From NCBI GenBank assembly GCA_017473955.1, contig JAFUIK010000025.1, positions 1 to 57,100 on the forward strand: a stretch of 57,100 nucleotides of DNA, read 5' to 3'. The notes under the pieces are model-generated. The model did no database searches and was not told the DNA's origin. It saw only the letters and a program-made list of their open reading frames with translations. The number at the start of each line of letters is the position of its first letter. Positions within the stretch are counted from its first letter, which is position 1. Below are positions 7,842 to 15,953 of this stretch, one piece after another. The DNA comes from Ruminococcus sp. (GTDB lineage Bacteria; Bacillota; Clostridia; Oscillospirales; Acutalibacteraceae). The position numbers and the translations under genes are program-made.

Positions 7842-9023
7842 ATGGAGAATATTTATTTTGACAATGCGGCGACTTCTTTTCCTAAAGCACCGCAGATGTC
7901 ACAAGTAGTTTCAAATTTCATAGATAATTATTGTGTTAACATAAACCGAGGCGTTAACATACTTTCTGACGAAGTAGGCGATATGGTACTTAATACCCGC
8001 ATAAAACTGTCAAAGCTGTTTGATTGTGCCGATGTACCGTACAAATTCAGCAAAAGGGTTGTTTTTACGTCAGGTGTGACAGAGTCCATCAATATGTTCT
8101 TGCGTGGACTGTTGAGTGAGGGCGACCACATTGTCACAGGTTCTATGGAGCACCACGCTGTTATGCGTACACTCTACGATTTAGAGCGTCAAAGAGGTAT
8201 CAGCTTTGATATAGCACAGAGTGATAATAATGGCGTTGTGAAAGCTTTCACCGTTGAAAAACTCATAAAGCCAAACACAAAAGCTGTGATAATTAACCAC
8301 GCATCGAACGTTTTCGGTACAATAAGTCCGATAGAAGAAATCGGAAAGTTATGCAAAAAGCACGGCGTATTCTTTGCGGTTGATACCGCTCAGACAGCTG
8401 GTGTAGTAGATATCTCAATGCGTAGGTGTAACATCGATTTTCTCGCCTTTTCAGGTCACAAAGGCTTGCTTGGGTTACAGGGTATCGGCGGATTTATCGT
8501 ATCTGATAAACTAAACAAAGCACTCAGCGTTGTCAAAACAGGTGGCACAGGAAGTGCCTCGCATTTTTACACCCAACCCGACGCTATGCCCGATAAGTTT
8601 GAAAGCGGTACGCTTAATTTATGTGGGATTTTGTCACTTAACCACTCGCTTACATTCATCGAAAACACAGGTGTAGATAAAATCAGGGAGCACGAGCTTA
8701 AACTAAGACGATATTTTATCAATTCGCTCAAAGATATCGACGGACTGACAGTTTATTGTGCTGATGATAGCCTTGATACAACAGCGGTTGTGTCACTTTC
8801 ATTCAAAGGTATCGACAACGGCTTGGTAGCGTCAAAACTTTCGAGTGAGTATAAAATAATGACGCGTTGCGGTCTCCATTGTGCACCCTCGGCTCACTCG
8901 TCGATGGGAACATATCCGTCGGGTACGGTGCGTTTTTCATTTTCTTATTTTAATACAAAAGAAGAGATTGATTACGCAGTTGATTCTATAAGTGAAATTC
9001 TAAAGGAGAATTATAATGCCTAA
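7842..9023 (+). CDS. Cysteine desulfurase-like class V aminotransferase (EF2568-like)
   Basis: A 393-residue PLP enzyme of the NifS/CsdB type. The PLP lysine is in SGHKGLLG (about residue 207), and the persulfide cysteine is in the RCGLHCAP loop (about 347). The subfamily typified by Enterococcus EF2568 is often encoded with orphan selD, and may mobilise sulfur or selenium for molybdenum hydroxylases. Here it also overlaps mnmA by eight bases, so it may give sulfur to that tRNA thiolase. A second Cys three residues before the catalytic one is uncommon among relatives I recall. Sulfur versus selenium specificity cannot be read from the sequence. Confidence 0.85.
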   Translation: MENIYFDNAATSFPKAPQMSQVVSNFIDNYCVNINRGVNILSDEVGDMVLNTRIKLSKLFDCADVPYKFSKRVVFTSGVTESINMFLRGLLSEGDHIVTGSMEHHAVMRTLYDLERQRGISFDIAQSDNNGVVKAFTVEKLIKPNTKAVIINHASNVFGTISPIEEIGKLCKKHGVFFAVDTAQTAGVVDISMRRCNIDFLAFSGHKGLLGLQGIGGFIVSDKLNKALSVVKTGGTGSASHFYTQPDAMPDKFESGTLNLCGILSLNHSLTFIENTGVDKIREHELKLRRYFINSLKDIDGLTVYCADDSLDTTAVVSLSFKGIDNGLVASKLSSEYKIMTRCGLHCAPSAHSSMGTYPSGTVRFSFSYFNTKEEIDYAVDSISEILKENYNA

Positions 9024-10080
9024 AGCGATTATCGCTATGAGTGGCGGTGTTGATAGCTCGGTAGCGGCTTTTCTTATGAAAGAGCAAGGCTATGATATAA
9101 TCGGAATAACACTTAAGCTCCATAGCCAAAATGATATAATTGAAGAGCAGTCTTGTTGCACTCAGCAGGATATTGTGGATGCGAAAGCTGTTTGTGATAA
9201 GCTTTCAATTGAACACAGGGTTGTTGACCTTGAAAGTAACTTTAGGGAATATGTTATCGACAGATTTATTGCATCTTATATTAGCGGTGGAACACCTAAT
9301 CCTTGTGTTGATTGCAACCGCTTTATTAAATTTTCCAAACTCCTTGAAATCGCAAGGGAAGAGGGCTTTGACTATGTTGTTACAGGACACTATGCTCGAG
9401 TCGCTTATGTAGAAGGAACAGGACGATATGTATTAAAAAAGGGTCTTGACGAAAGTAAGGACCAAAGTTATGTTCTGTATTCTCTCACACAGGATGCGTT
9501 AGCACACATAAAACTGCCTTTGGGAGAATTGTCAAAAAACAGAGTGCGAGAAATCGCACAGGAAAATGGCTTTATAAACGCCTCTAAAAAGGATAGTCAG
9601 GACATCTGCTTTGTGCCAAATGGTAAGTATGCCGATTTTATATCGCAGTACACCGGAAAAACTTTTCCCGACGGTGAGTTTGTTGATTTGCAGGGTAACG
9701 TGCTCGGTACTCACAAAGGCATAATCCGTTATACTATCGGTCAGCGAAAGGGACTTAATCTCGCTTTGCCTCAATCGATGTACGTTTGTAAAAAGGATAT
9801 AGTGGAAAATAAAGTTACTTTATGTCTTGATCACGAGCTTTTTTCAAATGAGCTCATAGCAGATGATGTTAACTTTATTTCTATACAAGAACTAAAAGAG
9901 CCGATTAAGGTTAAGGCTAAAATCAGATATAAGCACAATGAAGCCGATGCAACACTTTATCCGCTTGATAACGGAAAAGTGAAACTTGTATTTGATGAAC
10001 CTCAGCGTGCTATTACCAGCGGACAGGCTGTTGTGATGTATGACGGCAACACTGTTGTCGCAGGCGGAACGATAATATAA
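9016..10080 (+). CDS. mnmA: tRNA-specific 2-thiouridylase MnmA
   Basis: A 354-residue MnmA, which thiolates U34 of tRNAs for Lys, Glu and Gln using ATP and a persulfide donor. The PP-loop motif SGGVDSS is at residues 9-15. Catalytic Cys97 is in NPCVDCN, and the second cysteine, about 198, is in DSQDICF. A central tRNA-binding and C-terminal beta-barrel region completes the usual length. Its ATG lies inside the end of the desulfurase gene (8-base overlap), with AAGGAG as ribosome site, so the pair is co-translated. A terminator follows at once. Confidence 0.95.
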   Translation: MPKAIIAMSGGVDSSVAAFLMKEQGYDIIGITLKLHSQNDIIEEQSCCTQQDIVDAKAVCDKLSIEHRVVDLESNFREYVIDRFIASYISGGTPNPCVDCNRFIKFSKLLEIAREEGFDYVVTGHYARVAYVEGTGRYVLKKGLDESKDQSYVLYSLTQDALAHIKLPLGELSKNRVREIAQENGFINASKKDSQDICFVPNGKYADFISQYTGKTFPDGEFVDLQGNVLGTHKGIIRYTIGQRKGLNLALPQSMYVCKKDIVENKVTLCLDHELFSNELIADDVNFISIQELKEPIKVKAKIRYKHNEADATLYPLDNGKVKLVFDEPQRAITSGQAVVMYDGNTVVAGGTII

Positions 10081-10083
10081 GAA

Positions 10084-10115
10084 AAAGCGGTAGATAAACT
10101 ACCGCTTTATTTTTT
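10084..10115 (+). terminator. Bidirectional intrinsic terminator
   Basis: A 10-base-pair stem (10084-10093 with 10099-10108) and a run of Ts on each strand, between convergent mnmA and fruK. Confidence 0.88.
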
Positions 10116-10118
10116 TGA

Positions 10119-11027
10119 TCAGTTTTTGATTAACTCGAGCATATGGGCTATTTCATTTTGCTTGCATAAACCTTCTGAGAACGCTGTTGCACTGCCACAC
10201 GCTGTCGCAAGTTTTAGAGCAAATTTATAGTCGCTCGATTTTAAATATCCTGCAATAAAGCCTGCTACCATTGAGTCACCGGCACCTACAGTGTTTATTG
10301 CCTCGCCCTTTGGCGTACTTTGGATTATTACCTGTTTGTCTTCTGAAAACAGTACCGAACCTTTGTCACCCATGGAAACGAGCACGTTCCTAGCACCTAG
10401 GTTTTGAAGCTTAATGGCATACTTTTCGATATCGTGAAGCGTTGTTACTTTTGTGTTAAAGGTTTCCATAAGCTCTGATACATTTGGTTTTATGAGAAAC
10501 GGCTTGTATTCTAATGTGTTCAAAAGTTTTTTACCTGTTGTATCAACAACCGTCATAACACATGTTTTGCTGACTTTTGAAAGTATTTTAGCGTAGATAT
10601 TATCGTCAGCATTTTTTGGAGCACTGCCCGAAAGTACGAGCACATCGTGCTCATTTATTTCTTCGAGTTTTTTAAACAGCAGATGCAGGTCATAATCGCT
10701 TATAACAGGGCCGGTAGTGTTTATGTCGGTTTCTTCGTCGCTACGTATTTTTACGTTGATTCGTGTGAATCCTTTTTCTAAATGTACAAAGTCCGAGTTA
10801 ATTCCTTTTTCTTTTAACGATTCTTCAATCTCTTTTCCTGTAAAGCCTGCCAAAAAGCCTGTTGCGATACTCTCGGTTTCAAGCTCTTTTAATACTGTTG
10901 AAACATTGATACCCTTACCGCCACAGTAAAGTGTTTCGCTTTCGCTTCTGTTGATAGTGCCCAGTATCGGGTTATCCATATTTATAACAAAGTCGATTGC
11001 AGGATTTAATGTAACCGTGTATATCAT
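10119..11027 (-). CDS. fruK: 1-phosphofructokinase-type PfkB sugar kinase
   Basis: A 302-residue PfkB kinase most like 1-phosphofructokinase or tagatose-6-phosphate kinase. The opening TLNPAID motif and GGKGINVS near residue 40 form the sugar-phosphate site. NTVGAGDSM near 250 holds the catalytic Asp and anion hole. No fructose PTS gene or regulator lies beside it; the neighbour is a divergent PfkB kinase. LacC-type substrate preference is an alternative. Confidence 0.8.
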   Translation of the reverse strand: MIYTVTLNPAIDFVINMDNPILGTINRSESETLYCGGKGINVSTVLKELETESIATGFLAGFTGKEIEESLKEKGINSDFVHLEKGFTRINVKIRSDEETDINTTGPVISDYDLHLLFKKLEEINEHDVLVLSGSAPKNADDNIYAKILSKVSKTCVMTVVDTTGKKLLNTLEYKPFLIKPNVSELMETFNTKVTTLHDIEKYAIKLQNLGARNVLVSMGDKGSVLFSEDKQVIIQSTPKGEAINTVGAGDSMVAGFIAGYLKSSDYKFALKLATACGSATAFSEGLCKQNEIAHMLELIKN

Positions 11028-11124
11028 ACGTTCACCTCTGAAAGTAGTGTTTTTTTCTATTATAATCTTGACTCGTTTTTAAGTTTATTATACACTTTGA
11101 GTATTAAAATTTGCGAGGTGTATT
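11028..11124. promoter_or_regulatory. Divergent promoter region between two PfkB kinase genes
   Basis: AT-rich region. On the minus strand TATAAT lies at 11064-11059 without a clear -35. On the plus strand TTGACT (11068-11073) precedes TATACA (11089-11094) with a short 15-base spacer. Exact promoters are uncertain. Confidence 0.35.
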
Positions 11125-12024
11125 ATGAGCAGAATCCTTGTTTGTGGACTAATAAATGTTGAAACCACCGTTAAAATTGACGGCTTTCCGCTTGAATACT
11201 GTCCGATTGATTATAATTTCTTCGGTGTTAATTCCTACCCCGCAGGAGTCGGATTGAACCTTAGCTTATCACTCTCTACATTATCCGACGAAGTAAGGCT
11301 TTTGTCAATGGTCTCTGATGATTGTGCTGGTGCAGTTGTAAAAGATGTGTTAGTAAAAAACGGTGTATCAACAGACTATCTTTTAAATACGGGTTCAACA
11401 GCTCAGTCGGTTGTGCTTTATGACAATGATGGTAGACGCAGGATTTTTTGCGATTTAAAGGACTTGCAGGAACGTAGCTTTGATGAAAAAATCTTCATTG
11501 ATGCTGTAAAAGATTGTGATGCTGTTTGCCTTTGTAATATTAACTTTTCACGCAATTTGCTTAAAATTGCAAAAGATATGGGAAAGATTATCGCCACCGA
11601 TATCCATGTTCAAAGTGACATAAACGATGAGTATAACCGCGATTTTATGAAGAACGCAGACATACTCTTTTTGAGCAACGAGGGGATAATAGGTAGGGAA
11701 AAAGAGTTTTTAATGCAGCTAAAAGATACCTACAAAGCACAGATTATTGTCGTTGGTATGGGGGAAAACGGTTCGATGATGTATGTCAGAGCTGACGATA
11801 ATTATCATCACCGGAACGCCGTGAAACCCGCAAAAATAGTTAACACAGTCGGAGCTGGAGATTCGCTGTTTTCAAGCTTTGTCCATTTTTATGTTAAGGG
11901 TGTTGATCCTTACACCTCGCTTGAATATGCAACACATTATGCCTCACACAAAATAGGTTTTGACGGTGCTGCAAAAGGTTTTTTAACTGAAAAGCAATTA
12001 CTTGAAATTGTCAACAGGGTATAA
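11125..12024 (+). CDS. PfkB-family carbohydrate kinase
   Basis: A 299-residue ribokinase-fold kinase. The N-terminal YPAGVGLNLSLSLS stretch matches the substrate-binding GG-x-N region, and NTVGAGDSLFSSF near residue 250 carries the catalytic Asp. The substrate is not identifiable; it differs from the divergent fruK-like neighbour and is closer to ribokinase or nucleoside-kinase branches. The start follows a GAGGTG ribosome site. A terminator shared with the convergent PAP2 gene follows. Confidence 0.8.
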   Translation: MSRILVCGLINVETTVKIDGFPLEYCPIDYNFFGVNSYPAGVGLNLSLSLSTLSDEVRLLSMVSDDCAGAVVKDVLVKNGVSTDYLLNTGSTAQSVVLYDNDGRRRIFCDLKDLQERSFDEKIFIDAVKDCDAVCLCNINFSRNLLKIAKDMGKIIATDIHVQSDINDEYNRDFMKNADILFLSNEGIIGREKEFLMQLKDTYKAQIIVVGMGENGSMMYVRADDNYHHRNAVKPAKIVNTVGAGDSLFSSFVHFYVKGVDPYTSLEYATHYASHKIGFDGAAKGFLTEKQLLEIVNRV

Positions 12025-12030
12025 TAAAAA

Positions 12031-12060
12031 GACAGCAGTGCAAAAAACTGCTGTCTTTTT
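12031..12060 (+). terminator. Bidirectional intrinsic terminator
   Basis: A nine-base-pair stem (12031-12039 with 12047-12055), T-run 12056-12060, and A-run 12026-12030 that serves the convergent PAP2 gene. Confidence 0.88.
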
Positions 12061-12073
12061 ACTAAGGGGGTTA

Positions 12074-12577
12074 TTATAAAATGAAAAAACATAGAATGCC
12101 AATAATTATACTGATGAGTGCACCACCTATAACATCGCGTATGAAGTGAACTCCTGACAGGACTCTTGTGATGCCTATGAGTGTTGCAAGTACCATCATA
12201 ATGATGCCTAGCTTAACGTCTATATATAAGAAGGCTAAAGCTATAATGAAAGCCGATGCGGTGTGACGACTCGGAAAGCTTTTTCCTTTTGTCTCTTTTT
12301 TGATAGCAGGTGTATAGTCGTACACTTCGTATGGTCTTTTAGCGTTTATGATGTAACGTAAAACCGTGACCAGTATCAAAACAAAAAGCGGGACAAAAGT
12401 TGCTTTTAGGAAAACCTCGCTTTTAAAACCTATGGTGATGAACAGATAAACTAACTGCATAGGATAAAACATCATCATAATAGCAGGCAAAATATCGTGA
12501 AGAGCTTTTATTACGTTAAAGCGACTTTTAGTTGCTGTGAAGTATTCACTTAAGAATTTATATTGCTCTTCTTTCAT
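12074..12577 (-). CDS. PAP2-family membrane phosphatase
   Basis: About 167 residues with several membrane helices. The three phosphatase motifs are present: KRP, PSRH, and a final motif of Arg with His and Asp in the TRVLSGVHFIRDV stretch. Family members dephosphorylate lipids such as undecaprenyl pyrophosphate or phosphatidic acid; the substrate is not readable. A GTG six bases upstream (12583) is open in frame, but the ATG at 12577 is better spaced from GAGAGG. It lies downstream of asnB and may share its transcript. Confidence 0.82.
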   Translation of the reverse strand: MKEEQYKFLSEYFTATKSRFNVIKALHDILPAIMMMFYPMQLVYLFITIGFKSEVFLKATFVPLFVLILVTVLRYIINAKRPYEVYDYTPAIKKETKGKSFPSRHTASAFIIALAFLYIDVKLGIIMMVLATLIGITRVLSGVHFIRDVIGGALISIIIGILCFFIL

Positions 12578-12658
12578 TTTCACCCGTCCTCTCGTTGATG
12601 TGCTCTTATTATATCATTCTAATTTTGCTAAAACAACAAACAAATTTTAACTAAATTA

Positions 12659-14497
12659 TTAACATTCTATGACTACACCGTAATTTTCAAACCAGTAATC
12701 AAGCTCAATTATATACGCCATAATCTGTGGAGCACGCATAAGCTGTCCGTACCATGGAGAGCTTATTTTGTCAGGGTGATTTATTATATTCATAACGCCC
12801 TCTGTGTCGAGCAGTGTATTAAGCACGGTTCCTTTTTTGTTTAGTATTTCCTTAACCTTTTCACTGCAGAGCTTCATATACTCAGGGTTATGAGTTTTTG
12901 GGTACGGGCTTTTCTTCCTGTAACAAATATCGTAAGGTAAAATATTCTCAAATGCCTTTCTGATTATTCCTTTTTCTCTGCCTCCGTAAGCCTTTAATTG
13001 CCACGGCATGTTGTATGCGTATTCAACTAACCTGTAGTCGCAAAATGGAACCCTGACTTCAAGACCTGAATACATTGAACACCTGTCTTTTCTCTCAAGC
13101 AAGCATTGCATAAACCAGTTGAAATTGAGCATGAACATTTCACGCATACGTTTGTCAACAGTTGAATCACTTGGCAGTTTATCGGCTTTTCTTATTGTGT
13201 CAAAATATTTACTCATAACGTAATCCTCGCCACGCTTGAGTACTCCTTTCTTTAATATCGAACGTCTGATATCCTGACTTCTTGACCACGGAAAACACTC
13301 CTCAAATAGTATGTTTTTATTGTGGTACCACGGATATCCTCCGAATAATTCGTCTGCACATTCGCCTGATAGAGCAACTGTGTAGTCTTTTTTTATTTCT
13401 TTACAAAACAGCAGTAACGATGAGTCTATATCAACATAACCGGGTAAATCTCTGGCTTTAACGCTGTCGTAAAGAGCTTCCATAACATTCTTATTGTTAA
13501 GCACGATTTCCGTATGATTAGATGAGGTGTCATCTACCATTATTGAAATGTAGTCAAAATCAGCGTTTGGTTGAAAACTGTTTTTTGTGAAATATTTTCT
13601 GTTATCCTCGTACTCAACACTGTAGGTGTTAATATTACCAAGATTATTCTTTTTGTAGTAGTTGGAAGCGGTTTTGCATATTATGCTTGAGTCCAGTCCG
13701 CCTGACAGAAAAAAGCACATTGGAACATCAGTAACAAGTTGTCTGTTTATTGCGTCGGTAAGAAGATAACGTGTTTTGTCTATAGTTTCGCTTTCTGAAT
13801 CGGTGTGCTCTGTAGCTGTAATTCTAAAATAGGTTTCTTTGTACATCTTACCATTTTTGAAAATCGCCATTTCACCCGGTCTAAGCTCTTTTACTCCTTT
13901 GAAAATACCACTTTTAGGAGAGCGAGCAGGACCTAGGAAAAATATCTCGTAAAGTCCTGTTTCGTTAACGGTAGGTTTAACAATACCGCTTTTTAGCAAT
14001 GCCTTTATCTCCGAGCCAAAGATGATACCGCCTTTGTATTTGTAGTAGAAAAACGGCTTTACTCCTATTCTGTCGCGACACATAAATAGTTTCTTTGAGT
14101 TAACTTCATATACTGCAAAAGCATAAATTCCGTTTAATTTATGCACACATTTTTTGCCGTATTCAGCGTAAGTATGAAGTAATACCTCTGTGTCGCTGTG
14201 AGTGCTGAAAGTATGACCTTTGGATAACAGGTCCTGCCTTAATTCGTCTGTGTTGTAAAGCTCACCATTATATACGATGACGTATTGCTCGCCTTTGTAA
14301 TTAAGCTTCATCGGTTGTTTACCATTTTCAATGTCGATTACAGCAAGGCGTCTGTGTAGCAGTGCCACGTCATGTGTGATAAATTCACCTTGCTCATCCG
14401 GTCCTCTGCTTTCTATTGAGCTTGACATAGCATTTAGCTCAGTTGCCCTTTCTCTTAAATCGATTGTGTCATCAAGCCATCCTGCAATTCCACACAT
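12659..14497 (-). CDS. asnB: Asparagine synthetase (glutamine-hydrolysing), AsnB/AsnO type
   Basis: A 612-residue enzyme that makes asparagine from aspartate, ATP and glutamine. Cys2 after the initiator Met is the glutaminase nucleophile (MCGIAG), and the synthetase ATP loop SGGLDSS is near residue 266. The length is close to sporulation-linked AsnO of Bacillus (about 614). The gene begins four bases after the stop of the sporulation gene ylbJ, so a shared mRNA and a sporulation role, for example in amidating spore components, are plausible but inferred. The ribosome site is GGAGGT. Confidence 0.88.
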   Translation of the reverse strand: MCGIAGWLDDTIDLRERATELNAMSSSIESRGPDEQGEFITHDVALLHRRLAVIDIENGKQPMKLNYKGEQYVIVYNGELYNTDELRQDLLSKGHTFSTHSDTEVLLHTYAEYGKKCVHKLNGIYAFAVYEVNSKKLFMCRDRIGVKPFFYYKYKGGIIFGSEIKALLKSGIVKPTVNETGLYEIFFLGPARSPKSGIFKGVKELRPGEMAIFKNGKMYKETYFRITATEHTDSESETIDKTRYLLTDAINRQLVTDVPMCFFLSGGLDSSIICKTASNYYKKNNLGNINTYSVEYEDNRKYFTKNSFQPNADFDYISIMVDDTSSNHTEIVLNNKNVMEALYDSVKARDLPGYVDIDSSLLLFCKEIKKDYTVALSGECADELFGGYPWYHNKNILFEECFPWSRSQDIRRSILKKGVLKRGEDYVMSKYFDTIRKADKLPSDSTVDKRMREMFMLNFNWFMQCLLERKDRCSMYSGLEVRVPFCDYRLVEYAYNMPWQLKAYGGREKGIIRKAFENILPYDICYRKKSPYPKTHNPEYMKLCSEKVKEILNKKGTVLNTLLDTEGVMNIINHPDKISSPWYGQLMRAPQIMAYIIELDYWFENYGVVIEC

Positions 14498-14501
14498 AAT
14501 A

Positions 14502-15575
14502 TTACCTCCGTTTTAATTTTTCATTGCTTAGTGAATTTAAAAAACACACTGCTGTTAGTATCAGAGCACAACAACCCCACAATGGTGTAGTTGTGCTTGT
14601 TTCTACATTTTCTACTGTTGAGAAAACCTCACTGGTAGTAGGAAACAGTATAAGTAAAATATATGTAATAAATGACGCTGTTATGCCTTGTATAATTCTA
14701 GTTAAGAAAAAAGCAAACTTGTTTATTTGTATGTCTTTTAAAGCTGAGTATACTTGAAAATGTACGCATATTCCTCCAAAGCCTATAGCAAATGAAATAA
14801 GATACAGAGGGTACTTACCGCACATTATGTTGCACGCAGTTGTTACCTCAAGTAAGCAAGCAACAGCATCGCTGATTGCAGGATGATCACACAGCAGTGA
14901 CTCGCAAACCGAAATTATAGCCGAAAAAGATATCACCATAGCACACATATTAATTGTCGCTGTGCATCCGTTTTCGACTGCCTCAACAATCGTTGTACCA
15001 TTATACTTGGTTTTACACACAATACTCTCATCACTTATTTTATATAACCTGCCTATTATCACAGCGATAACAAAATACGCGATTATCTGAGATGTAAGGA
15101 GTATTGAACCTGCTTGTTTGTTGTTTAGTAAAGCAGAGCCTACAAAATTCACTACAAACCCCGGCCCCGAGCTTACCGCGATGAGTGAAAGCTTTTTTGC
15201 TTGTTTTTTATTTATACTACCATTTTTAAAGAGAGTTGCTATGCACCTTGCTCCAATAGGATATCCTCCGATAAGCGAGAGCATAAGAGCACTTGAACTT
15301 TCTTTAGGAAGCAGTAACAGTTTTGTTGTTATCGGAGAAAGAAGCCTGCCAAGTGCATCAGTTAATCTGCTGTTTGCGACATATTGAGCGATAACCATAA
15401 ATATAAATAAAGATGGTATAAGTACACTTACGCAAAGGGATAATCCGCTTATTATTCCATCGCGACACTGAGATGAAAATTTAACTGCACCAAAAATACA
15501 GACAGATGTCATAGTGATTGACCAAAAGGTTTTTAGATGTTTCTTGTGTTTATCCTGATTTTTAATCCATATCAT
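14502..15575 (-). CDS. ylbJ: Sporulation integral membrane protein YlbJ
   Basis: About 357 residues with multiple membrane helices and the nucleoside-recognition (Gate) pattern. The LIGGYPIGARC motif is typical of YlbJ, a sigma-E-dependent protein needed for spore cortex formation in Bacillus. The frame is open to 15755, but the ATG at 15575 has a GGTGAT site and directly precedes the first membrane helix. The longer frame would run into divergent yqfC. asnB follows after four bases. Confidence 0.85.
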   Translation of the reverse strand: MIWIKNQDKHKKHLKTFWSITMTSVCIFGAVKFSSQCRDGIISGLSLCVSVLIPSLFIFMVIAQYVANSRLTDALGRLLSPITTKLLLLPKESSSALMLSLIGGYPIGARCIATLFKNGSINKKQAKKLSLIAVSSGPGFVVNFVGSALLNNKQAGSILLTSQIIAYFVIAVIIGRLYKISDESIVCKTKYNGTTIVEAVENGCTATINMCAMVISFSAIISVCESLLCDHPAISDAVACLLEVTTACNIMCGKYPLYLISFAIGFGGICVHFQVYSALKDIQINKFAFFLTRIIQGITASFITYILLILFPTTSEVFSTVENVETSTTTPLWGCCALILTAVCFLNSLSNEKLKRR

Positions 15576-15586
15576 TTTATCACCAC

Positions 15587-15615
15587 TAATATATATGATA
15601 GCTTTTACATAAAAA
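15587..15615 (+). promoter_or_regulatory. Possible sigma-E promoter for yqfC
   Basis: TAATATA (15587-15593), a 14-base spacer and CATAAAAA (15608-15615, six of eight to the sigma-E -10). It lies in the 89-base gap between divergent ylbJ and yqfC, both sigma-E genes in Bacillus. Weak match. Confidence 0.35.
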
Positions 15616-15664
15616 TAATAGTGAATATGTTTAAATATCAACATCGCTAAAATGGAGGTATAAA

Positions 15665-15943
15665 ATGAGAAAACAAAAATCCGAGCATAGTGATGTACAT
15701 AAAAACAGAGAAAGCGTATTGCAAAATCTTTTTGCTGACATACCTGAGCTTTCATTTAGGGGTAACAGAGAAGTTGTTATCGAGGGTAGCAGAGGTGTGC
15801 TTGAGTACAGCGAAAATGTTATAAGAATCAATACGTCTATAGGTTTACTTTGCTTTGAGGGTAGAAATTTGAATCTGCGATGTATTTCGTCATCAGAATT
15901 GATAATCGACGGCTTTGTCACAAAAGTTGAATTTATTTTGTAG
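15665..15943 (+). CDS. yqfC: Sporulation protein YqfC
   Basis: A 92-residue YabP/YqfC-family protein. The pattern of alternating beta strands, with the ILEYSENVIRIN-like core (VLEYSENVIRIN) near residues 43-54, matches this small spore-formation family. Its role is unknown beyond expression in the mother cell in Bacillus. GGAGG precedes the ATG. It is followed by yqfD after 10 bases, the standard pairing. Confidence 0.85.
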   Translation: MRKQKSEHSDVHKNRESVLQNLFADIPELSFRGNREVVIEGSRGVLEYSENVIRINTSIGLLCFEGRNLNLRCISSSELIIDGFVTKVEFIL

Positions 15944-15953
15944 TGGAGGGACT

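Noticed and set aside
15576-15755. 60-codon N-terminal extension of ylbJ
   Set aside because: It would overlap divergent yqfC and its promoter, while ATG 15575 has a ribosome site and suits the family start.
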